Assembly: GCA_030627475.1 (NCBI GenBank)
Contig: DAOURZ010000115.1
Span: forward strand, 1 to 5,444
DNA from: Deltaproteobacteria bacterium
GTDB lineage: Bacteria > Desulfobacterota > Desulfobacteria > Desulfobacterales > ETH-SRB1
Direction: 5' to 3'
DNA: 5,444 nucleotides
Part shown: positions 1-4,866 of the stretch, one piece after another
Layout: every line of letters starts with the position of its first letter
Numbering within the stretch: the first letter of the stretch is position 1
Program-made: the position numbers and the translations under genes
The notes under the pieces: generated by a model
The model's database searches: none
Seen by the model: the letters and a program-made list of their open reading frames with translations, nothing else
What the model was told of the DNA's origin: nothing

Positions 1-96
1 AAAAAAGATGATGTGGAATTAATGAAACTTGGTTTTGAATGGGTACAATATTTTCTCTGGGGTATTAAAACTAAATCCATAAGAAAAAGATTATAA
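1..96 (+). CDS. C-terminal end of a YkgJ-family-like protein (5' end outside window)
   Basis: Frame 1 is open from the window edge to a TAA stop at 94-96 and encodes 31 residues, basic at the end (KTKSIRKRL). The first eleven, KKDDVELMKLG, line up with KNDDVKLLKLG near the C-terminus of the Cys-rich protein at 932-1660 (residues 220-230; 8 of 11 identical), so this is probably the tail of a paralogue. The rest of the tail diverges and contains aromatic residues (FEWVQYFLW). No Cys motif is visible because the N-terminal part lies outside the window. The gene is convergent with the SDR gene and overlaps it by 6 bp; the shared palindrome TTATAA (91-96) gives Leu-stop on both strands. The reading frame is clear. 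The family assignment rests on a short match and could be wrong. Confidence 0.6.
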   Translation, partial: KKDDVELMKLGFEWVQYFLWGIKTKSIRKRL

Positions 97-906
97 AACT
101 CCTTTTGGCATTGGTTTAATTTTTTCTCCACCAAGGGTATAGCCTCCATCAATCTTAATTACACTTCCAGTCATAAACGGCGCATCCTTAACAACAAATA
201 ATACGGCATTCACTATATCTTCAATAGTCCCTGTTCGTCCAAGAAGTGTGTGATCAATCAGCAATTCCTGCTGTTTCCGGTCTAACAGCTCCCATCCTCT
301 TGTTTTTTCACCATGTCTTGTTTCAACAATTCCCAGCATTATTTCATTTACACGGACATGGGGTGCTCCAATACGTGCCCATGTTTCTGTGAGGAGAGAT
401 ATCCCCCGGTTTGCCGTTGCATAAGCATCATTAAAAATAAGGCTTGCAGGTCCTGATCTGCCGGTTATGCCGGCAATAGAGGAAAGGTTTATTACCACGC
501 CATTTTCTGATGCTTTGAGATATGGGAGAGCTGAATCAAAAACCCACCATTTGGCACGAAGAGTTGTAGCCATTTCAAGATCCCACTGCTCCTGGACATA
601 CTTTCCATGTACTACAGGCCAGCCGCCACGTTCTATGTTATTTACAAGAATATCAAGGCGGCCGAAGCGATCAATAACCTTTTTTACCAGACCCTGGATT
701 TTTTCAGTCTCAAGCAAGTTTGTCTTTATTATAAGGTGTTCAACATCTGTTCTATCGAAATCATGTTTTAATTCATCAATATTTTCTTCCCAGTCAAAAT
801 AATTTAAGGCAACTTTAACTCCCTTGTTCGCAAGGGCAAGCCCTATGCCTTTACCTATACCTTTGATAGCTCCAAGAACCAGCGCTACTTTATTTTTAAT
901 TTCCAT
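91..906 (-). CDS. SDR-family oxidoreductase with non-canonical catalytic residues
   Basis: A 271-residue protein with a Rossmann-fold SDR layout. The glycine-rich dinucleotide loop GAIKGIG is at residues 12-18, the NNAG-like motif appears as NNIE (89-92), the Ser motif is NLSSIAG (140-146), the Tyr region is AYATANRG (161-168), and the C-terminal TGSVIKIDGGY (246-256) is typical of FabG-like classical SDRs. Length fits the family. The active site is odd: Tyr162 is present but the Lys of YxxxK is Asn166 (codon AAC), the position usually holding the tetrad Asn appears to be Thr115, and the Ser-Tyr spacing is about six residues longer than in FabG. It may therefore be a weak, altered or non-catalytic SDR; substrate unknown. 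I chose the ATG at 904-906, which has a weak AGG at 916-918 on its 5' side. An upstream in-frame TTG at 943-945 would add 13 residues and overlap the preceding stop, but has no SD. It lies 25 bp after the YkgJ-type gene, probably in one transcript. Confidence 0.9.
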   Translation of the reverse strand: MEIKNKVALVLGAIKGIGKGIGLALANKGVKVALNYFDWEENIDELKHDFDRTDVEHLIIKTNLLETEKIQGLVKKVIDRFGRLDILVNNIERGGWPVVHGKYVQEQWDLEMATTLRAKWWVFDSALPYLKASENGVVINLSSIAGITGRSGPASLIFNDAYATANRGISLLTETWARIGAPHVRVNEIMLGIVETRHGEKTRGWELLDRKQQELLIDHTLLGRTGTIEDIVNAVLFVVKDAPFMTGSVIKIDGGYTLGGEKIKPMPKGVL

Positions 907-931
907 AATAAAAAGCCTGTGTTTAATCTGT

Positions 932-1660
932 TTATCTTCTGCCAAAAATTTTAATTTTTGTACTTTTAATGCCCAGTTTTAAAAGTTTAACATCGTCATT
1001 TTTTACATTATCTAATGTTTCCGAATCAAGATCAAGGTCATCCAGTATACCTTTATCAAATATATGAGACCTGAACGTATCAAGATCATAACATGCCATA
1101 TGAAAAAATTGTTCTGTTTTAATAGATAATTGACCTGGCATAAACCGGTTTTTAAGACTGATGATTTCCATCAACAAGTCATTCATCTGGTTATAGATTT
1201 CAATGCCTTGTTCTTTTATCCAATTCTGGATTGTATGGGTTTGCTTTTGCTTGAATCCCTGGCAGTGCGGCTCTTTAATCAACAGGTATTGTTCAGTATT
1301 TCGGCCTGTTTCTTTGGAACGTGTTAAAACACGAACAAGAGGATAAGTGCGGCATGATGATGGTCTGTCCTTGTACACAATGCAACCGGAATTGGAAACA
1401 AACGGGCATTTTAATTCAGAGGTGTAATCGGGTTTAAGTGTAATAACTGGAAGACCTGATTCAGGGCCAGTGTGTTGAGTGGTATATTTCTTCAGGAAAA
1501 GATCGGAAGGTATGCCAAGGTTGTTTTTAAGGCGTAATATGTCGTAAGGGGTTAAAAACTGATTAAGGTCTCTGCAGCATTCATTAAAACACTGTACGCT
1601 TTCTGAACATTTAAATATAAAATTATCGTTCGATGATAGTGGTACAAAGTTCTCACTCAT
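932..1660 (-). CDS. YkgJ-family (CxxCxxCC-type) putative metal/Fe-S-binding protein
   Basis: A 242-residue cytoplasmic-looking protein with no signal peptide or membrane segment. The N-terminal half carries the Cys pattern of the YkgJ/UPF0153 family: C18, C24 and C28-C29 (FKCSESVQCFNECC), then LTPYDILRL (36-44), then C85-P-F, G-C93-xVYxxRPxxC103-R-x-YP, and a final C133 in EPHCQGF. Family members are annotated as zinc- or iron-chelating proteins, mostly of unknown role. The first Cys pair is spaced wider (C-x5-C-x3-CC) than the usual CxxC-x-x-CC. The C-terminal third (about 140-242) is charged and ends with the KNDDVKLLKLG segment shared with the plus-strand gene at the window's left edge. 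The ATG at 1658-1660 has a good SD (GAGG at 1670-1673, 9-nt spacing). It is first of a two-gene minus-strand unit with the SDR and is divergent from aprB. Function is not established. Confidence 0.88.
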   Translation of the reverse strand: MSENFVPLSSNDNFIFKCSESVQCFNECCRDLNQFLTPYDILRLKNNLGIPSDLFLKKYTTQHTGPESGLPVITLKPDYTSELKCPFVSNSGCIVYKDRPSSCRTYPLVRVLTRSKETGRNTEQYLLIKEPHCQGFKQKQTHTIQNWIKEQGIEIYNQMNDLLMEIISLKNRFMPGQLSIKTEQFFHMACYDLDTFRSHIFDKGILDDLDLDSETLDNVKNDDVKLLKLGIKSTKIKIFGRR

Positions 1661-1828
1661 AAATTTATTCCTCTGTTATGTTTTCTGGTAACCGTTGATT
1701 GATTATGTTTTTTGAAAGAGGTAGCATTTTTCATTATCATGTCAACAAAAAAGTAAGGTTTTCATTCTTCCACGTTCCTTAAGCACTTATGTTGAAATAT
1801 ATTTTGATATTTGTTCAGCCAAAAGTCC

Positions 1829-1857
1829 TTGACATTCAAAAATATGAATGATATTAA
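1829..1857 (+). promoter_or_regulatory. Candidate sigma70 promoter for aprBA
   Basis: A perfect -35 hexamer TTGACA (1829-1834) is followed after exactly 17 bp by TATTAA (1852-1857), four of six matches to the -10 consensus. Transcription would start near 1864 and give aprB a leader of about 260 nt. That leader would include the FNR-type palindrome and both downstream inverted repeats. In such an AT-rich region -10-like sequences occur by chance, but a perfect -35 with ideal spacing is less common. Mapping of the 5' end has not been seen. Confidence 0.5.
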
Positions 1858-1884
1858 ATAAAAGTATTTATATACAAGCTATCT

Positions 1885-1902
1885 TATTGATATTTATCAA
1901 TA
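1885..1902. promoter_or_regulatory. FNR/CRP-family-type operator palindrome
   Basis: The sequence TATTGATA-TT-TATCAATA is an 18-bp perfect inverted repeat with a 2-bp centre. It contains TTGAT-N4-ATCAA (1887-1900), the consensus of FNR-like regulators. Bound here, a regulator would sit about 30 bp downstream of the start predicted from the 1829-1857 promoter, a repressing position. Alternatively it would lie at -41.5 for a start near 1935, where only a weak -10 (TATGTT, 1924-1929) is visible. CRP/FNR-family regulators such as HcpR have been predicted to control sulfate-reduction genes in some Desulfobacterota, as I recall. Which protein binds here is unknown, and the divergent YkgJ unit could also be affected. 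Confidence 0.5.
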
Positions 1903-1924
1903 TCAAGCGCACTGGGTTTTAATT

Positions 1925-1967
1925 ATGTTCATACTATTGGTTTTAATGTATGAATATTGATTTTTTT
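1925..1967 (+). terminator. Hairpin plus T-tract in the aprB leader (possible attenuator)
   Basis: ATGTTCATAC (1925-1934) pairs with GTATGAATAT (1948-1957) with one G-U. After a bulged T1935, ATT (1936-1938) pairs with AAT (1945-1947), closing a six-base loop. The stem thus has 13 pairs. Seven consecutive T residues follow at 1961-1967, three bases after the stem. The shape is that of an intrinsic terminator, but the stem is AT-rich and weak. It could act as a leaky attenuator between the promoter candidate and aprB, as a leader structure, or be a chance product of AT-rich DNA. Confidence 0.3.
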
Positions 1968-1982
1968 CCTAAAATAAAGATA

Positions 1983-2012
1983 TTTAGAGTGGCGAAAAAA
2001 ATAATCTGTCAA
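1983..2012 (-). promoter_or_regulatory. Weak candidate promoter for the YkgJ/SDR unit
   Basis: On the minus strand TTGACA (2012-2007) is followed after 18 bp by TCTAAA (1988-1983), four of six matches to the -10 consensus. It would give the YkgJ-type gene a leader of roughly 315 nt and make its transcript cross the FNR-type palindrome. The long leader and modest -10 make this a weak call. Confidence 0.22.
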
Positions 2013-2018
2013 GCCACT
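1988..2018. repeat. Short inverted repeat AGTGGC / GCCACT upstream of aprB
   Basis: AGTGGC (1988-1993) and GCCACT (2013-2018) are perfect inverted copies separated by 19 bp. They stand out because they are the most GC-rich bases in an AT-rich stretch. In RNA they could form a 6-bp stem with a large loop; in DNA they could be half-sites about 25 bp apart. A run of six G follows at 2028-2033. Role unknown. Confidence 0.35.
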
Positions 2019-2124
2019 ATTCACGAAGGGGGGTGCAAAAGGGCTTAAAATTTATAATAGTTAAGAAAAATAATGGCTGTTGAGCAACTAAAATACTTAC
2101 AAAGCAAAATTAGGAGGTATATTA

Positions 2125-2556
2125 ATGCCAAGTTATGTAATTACGGAAAAATGTGACGGCTGTAAGGGCGGAGATAAAACTGCCTGTATGTACATTTGTC
2201 CTAACGACCTTATGGTCCTGGATCCCAACGCAATGAAGGCGTATAACCAGGAGCCGAATCAGTGCTGGGAATGTTTTTCTTGTGTAAAGATTTGTCCTAC
2301 ACAGGCGATCGAAGTAAGAGGTTACTCTGACTTTGTTCCTCTTGGAAGCAGTGTTATGCCTATGCTCGGTACAGAGGATGTTATGTGGACATGCAAGTTC
2401 AGAAATGGTCTTATTAAACGTTTTAAATTCCCAATTCGGACAACTGCTGAAGGAGCTGCCAACGCTTATACTGATCTTAAGGGTAAAGACCTTGACAGCG
2501 AATTGCTTTCTACAGAAGAGGCAGATGGTCACACACTCAAAATACCTAATGCTTAA
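2125..2556 (+). CDS. aprB: Adenylylsulfate reductase, beta subunit
   Basis: A 143-residue iron-sulfur subunit of dissimilatory APS reductase. In the cytoplasm it carries electrons to the FAD of AprA for reduction of APS to sulfite and AMP. The N-terminal ferredoxin domain (about 1-65) has eight Cys in two motifs: C10-x2-C13-x7-C21-x3-C25-P and C47-x2-C50-x2-C53-x3-C57-P, enough for two [4Fe-4S] clusters. The 7-residue gap (KGGDKTA) in the first motif is typical of AprB. Trp48 follows C47 and corresponds to the Trp placed between cluster and FAD in the Archaeoglobus structure (family knowledge). Residues from about 66 form the tail that wraps AprA. At 143 residues it is shorter than Desulfovibrio AprB and close to the Archaeoglobus length, as I recall them. 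The ATG has an excellent SD (AGGAGGT, 2112-2118). aprA follows after 69 bp, the usual B-A order. Confidence 0.97.
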   Translation: MPSYVITEKCDGCKGGDKTACMYICPNDLMVLDPNAMKAYNQEPNQCWECFSCVKICPTQAIEVRGYSDFVPLGSSVMPMLGTEDVMWTCKFRNGLIKRFKFPIRTTAEGAANAYTDLKGKDLDSELLSTEEADGHTLKIPNA

Positions 2557-2625
2557 ACAGGCTGAAGTTTATCAATATCTGTAAAGGCAAAGAATTTAAA
2601 AATTATTTTTTAAGGAGGATAAAAT

Positions 2626-4599
2626 ATGGCATTGCCAAATAAACCTTTGGGTGAAATTAAGGCCGTAAGGGATCCGGAAGTTGTTGAGAAAGAAGTTGAT
2701 ATTCTGATCGTAGGTGGTGGTATGTCCGCCTGTGGTACCGCTTTCGAGATTAAAAAATGGACAGATGCGTCGGTTCTTCTTTGCGATAAAGCATCGTTGG
2801 AACGTAGTGGCGCTGTTGCTCAGGGCCTTTCAGCTATTAATACATATATAGGTGATAATAAAATAGAAGATTATGTCCGTATGGTTCGTAATGACCTTAT
2901 GGGTATTGTACGCGAAGATCTTATTTTTGACCTCGGCTGTCACGTTGATGATTCAGTCAATCTGTTTGAGGAATGGGGCCTTCCGATGTGGAAGAAAACG
3001 GAAGATGGAAAGAATCTTGACGGTAAAGCAGGCCTGAAGCTGGGAACATTGAAATCCGGTGCTACACCGGTTCGTACCGGTAAATGGCAGATCATGATCA
3101 ACGGCGAGTCTTACAAGAGAATCGTTGCTGAAGCTGCCAAGCTGGCTCTTGGGGAAGAAAATATTCTTGAGCGTGTTTTTATAGTTGAGCTTCTTCTTGA
3201 TGCTAATGAAGAAAATCGTATTGCAGGTGCTGTCGGTTTTTCCGTACGTGAAAACAAAGTGTACATCATCAAGTGCAAAACCATGATGGTGGCATGCGGT
3301 GGCGCGGTTAATATTTATCAGCCACGTTCCATTGGTGAAGGTATGGGCCGTGCATGGTATCCTGTATGGAATGCAGGTTCTACATACACCATGTGTATGA
3401 AGGTTGGTGCCGAGCTTACCATGATGGAAAACCGTTTCACCCCGGCACGTTTTAAAGATGGTTATGGACCTGTTGGCGCATGGTTCCTCCTGTTCAAGGC
3501 CAAAGCTCTTAATGGTCTCGGAGAAGCCTTTGCAACAAGTGATGCCGCCAAAGCAGAGCTTGAAAAATATGCTCCGTATGGAACTGCTGCCATTACACCT
3601 ACCTGTTTGCGTAACCACCTGATGCTGTTTGAAATGAAAGCAGGCCGCGGCCCGATCCTTATGGATACAGTTACTGCGCTGGCTGCACTCGGCGAAACCA
3701 TGAGCAAGAAAGAGCTCAAGCATCTTGAATCAGAAGCATGGGAAGACTTTCTTGATATGACATGCGGGCAGGCTAACCTGTGGTGTGCTCAGAACTGTGA
3801 GCCTGAAAAGAAGAATTCCGAGCTTATGCCTACCGAGCCTTATCTGCTTGGTTCACATTCAGGCTGTTGCGGTATCTGGGTATCAGGACCTGATCTTGAC
3901 TGGGTACCCGATTCATACAAGTGGGATTATAAAGGTAAAGTATATAATCGTATGACCACGGTTAATGGTCTGTTTACAGCCGGTGATGGTATCGGTGCTT
4001 CAGGTCATAAATTCTCATCCGGTGCACATGCGGAAGGTCGTCAAACTGCTAAAGGCATGGCAAGATTTGTCCGTGATAATGCAGATTTTACTCCTACCTT
4101 TGCTCAGTCAAAAGAGGAACTGGTAGATCTTATTTACAGACCGGTCAGAACTTATCTGGATAACTGCGAATTAACAACAGATGAAACAATTAATCCCAAC
4201 TATGTCAAGCCTTCAGGCATGGCACTTCGTCTGATGAAAGCTACCAACGAGTATGGCGGTGGAACTTCTACATATTATCAGCTCAGCAGCAAATCGCTTG
4301 AAATCGTAATGGATCTTCTTCAGACGATGCGAGAAGACAGCGAAAAGCTGGCTGCCGGTGATGTCCATGAACTGATGAGATGCTGGGAAATTGAGCATCG
4401 TATCTGGACTGTTGAGGCACATTTGCGTCATATCCAGTTCCGTAAAGAGACCCGTTATCCTGGATTCTACTATCAGGCTGATTATCCTGGACAGGATGAT
4501 GAGAACTGGTTCTGCTTTGTTAACTCAAAGTATGATGTAAAAGCCAAAACCTGGGAAATGATCAAGAAAGATTATATCAAGATTATTCCTGACGCATAG
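2626..4599 (+). CDS. aprA: Adenylylsulfate reductase, alpha subunit
   Basis: A 657-residue flavoprotein of the fumarate reductase/succinate dehydrogenase type, the catalytic subunit of APS reductase. The N-terminal FAD-binding motif is VDILIVGGGMSACG (24-37), preceded by a short family-typical extension. Residues equivalent to known active-site positions of the Archaeoglobus enzyme are visible: Asn72 in LSAINTY, Arg270 in ENRFTPARFKDGYGPVGAW, and His411 in GSHSGCCGIW. A second flavin-contact segment, GLFTAGDGIGASGHKFSSG (448-466), is intact, and the Trp-rich C-terminal domain ends normally. Length is typical and no disruption is seen. The start is fixed by an SD (AAGGAGG, 2612-2618) seven bases before the ATG. 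It forms a heterodimer with AprB just upstream. The gene is followed by a strong intrinsic terminator before qmoA. Confidence 0.98.
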   Translation: MALPNKPLGEIKAVRDPEVVEKEVDILIVGGGMSACGTAFEIKKWTDASVLLCDKASLERSGAVAQGLSAINTYIGDNKIEDYVRMVRNDLMGIVREDLIFDLGCHVDDSVNLFEEWGLPMWKKTEDGKNLDGKAGLKLGTLKSGATPVRTGKWQIMINGESYKRIVAEAAKLALGEENILERVFIVELLLDANEENRIAGAVGFSVRENKVYIIKCKTMMVACGGAVNIYQPRSIGEGMGRAWYPVWNAGSTYTMCMKVGAELTMMENRFTPARFKDGYGPVGAWFLLFKAKALNGLGEAFATSDAAKAELEKYAPYGTAAITPTCLRNHLMLFEMKAGRGPILMDTVTALAALGETMSKKELKHLESEAWEDFLDMTCGQANLWCAQNCEPEKKNSELMPTEPYLLGSHSGCCGIWVSGPDLDWVPDSYKWDYKGKVYNRMTTVNGLFTAGDGIGASGHKFSSGAHAEGRQTAKGMARFVRDNADFTPTFAQSKEELVDLIYRPVRTYLDNCELTTDETINPNYVKPSGMALRLMKATNEYGGGTSTYYQLSSKSLEIVMDLLQTMREDSEKLAAGDVHELMRCWEIEHRIWTVEAHLRHIQFRKETRYPGFYYQADYPGQDDENWFCFVNSKYDVKAKTWEMIKKDYIKIIPDA

Positions 4600-4635
4600 T
4601 AAAACGGCTATGTTAATATAGTCTATGATAAACCG

Positions 4636-4668
4636 CCTCCAGGCATCTTGCGATGCCTGGAGGTTTTT
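4636..4668 (+). terminator. Strong intrinsic terminator after aprA
   Basis: CCTCCAGGCATC (4636-4647) and GATGCCTGGAGG (4652-4663) form a perfect 12-bp, GC-rich stem with a TTGC loop, followed directly by TTTTT (4664-4668). It starts 36 bp after the aprA stop codon. It should end much of the aprBA transcript, so the downstream qmo genes would rely on read-through or on their own promoter. Confidence 0.9.
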
Positions 4669-4730
4669 ATTAATTTATATATGATTTAATTATTTTTTCA
4701 GGTAAGTCTGTTCCCTTTTTTTTTCGATAT

Positions 4731-4799
4731 GTTCAATTGGTTTGATTGGTTTAATTGAAACAGTTTATTATTCAATCAGACCAATCAAACTAATTGAGC
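4731..4799. repeat. Large imperfect hairpin between aprA and qmoA
   Basis: The arms 4731-4759 and 4771-4799 are inverted copies: of 29 facing positions 25 are Watson-Crick pairs, 3 are G-T (wobble in RNA) and one is an A-C mismatch (4753/4777). The loop is 11 bases (4760-4770). It lies 62 bp past the terminator T-tract and 67 bp before qmoA. The arms are themselves made of 9-bp units. In RNA this would be a long stable stem that could set a 5' end, pause ribosomes or protect the qmo message; in DNA it could bind a protein. It could also be a copy of a dispersed intergenic repeat. No function is known to me. Confidence 0.75.
4732..4758. repeat. Three 9-bp tandem units (left arm)
   Basis: TTCAATTGG, TTTGATTGG and TTTAATTGA follow one another without gaps at 4732-4740, 4741-4749 and 4750-4758. 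They share the pattern TTynATTGr. They form almost the whole left arm of the hairpin. Confidence 0.7.
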
Positions 4800-4816
4800 T
4801 AATTGAGCTAATGCAG
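4772..4816. repeat. Five 9-bp tandem units (right arm and beyond)
   Basis: Units in register are TCAATCAGA, CCAATCAAA, CTAATTGAG, CTAATTGAG and CTAATGCAG, starting at 4772, 4781, 4790, 4799 and 4808. Units three and four are identical. The first three are the complement of the left array and form the hairpin's right arm; the last two extend past it toward qmoA. The mixed orientation suggests growth by slippage plus an inversion, which is inference. Confidence 0.7.
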
Positions 4817-4866
4817 ATGACTATCAGTTTTAACCGAATAAAAAATTAAAAGCATGGAGGGATAGC

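Larger units (their letters stand above)
1661..2124. other. Divergent intergenic region between the YkgJ-type gene and aprB
   Basis: This 464-bp, strongly AT-rich spacer contains no convincing gene. It separates the minus-strand YkgJ/SDR pair from the plus-strand apr genes and so must hold promoters for both. Four structured elements lie in its right two thirds: a TTGACA/TATTAA promoter candidate, an FNR/CRP-type palindrome, a hairpin with a T-tract, and a GC-containing inverted repeat. They are listed separately. A strong plus-strand SD (AGGAGGT, 2112-2118, 6 nt before the ATG) marks the aprB start. I see no clear element in 1676-1800 apart from an isolated minus-strand TTGACA (1740-1745) without a good -10. 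Confidence 0.85.

Noticed and set aside
467..802. Plus-strand open frame of 111 codons opposite the SDR
   Set aside because: It lies antisense inside a clear SDR coding region, has no recognisable domain and no SD.
907..945. TTG start at 943-945 for the SDR
   Set aside because: It gives an unusual 13-residue extension, overlaps the preceding gene and lacks an SD; the ATG at 904-906 places the first beta strand at the usual distance from the start.
1130..1327. Plus-strand open frame of 65 codons opposite the YkgJ-type gene
   Set aside because: Antisense to a gene with intact family Cys motifs; no RBS or family resemblance.
1950..2048. Small plus-strand frame (ATG to TAA, 32 codons) in the aprB leader
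   Set aside because: No SD before the ATG, the start is inside the hairpin arm, and the composition looks like translated AT-rich noncoding DNA. Only conservation in relatives would revive it as a leader peptide.
2053..2058. Perfect TATAAT about 65 bp before aprB as a promoter -10
   Set aside because: No acceptable -35 is found 15-19 bp upstream (the region is a run of G) and there is no extended -10 TG. It could still work with an activator, but I cannot support it.
2122..2532. Minus-strand frame of 136 codons across aprB
   Set aside because: Shadow of aprB, whose ferredoxin motifs and SD are unambiguous.
2333..2584. Plus-strand frame of 83 codons in another frame of aprB
   Set aside because: Overlaps aprB out of frame, with no SD and no family resemblance.
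2953..3723. Long minus-strand frames (256 and 85 codons) across aprA
   Set aside because: Antisense shadows of the well-conserved aprA; the His/Cys-rich translation is an artefact of the opposite strand.
4213..4431. Minus-strand frame of 72 codons in aprA
   Set aside because: Antisense shadow without any supporting signal.
4731..4816. CRISPR array
   Set aside because: The repeats are 9 bp, directly abutting and without spacers, and there are no cas genes in the window.
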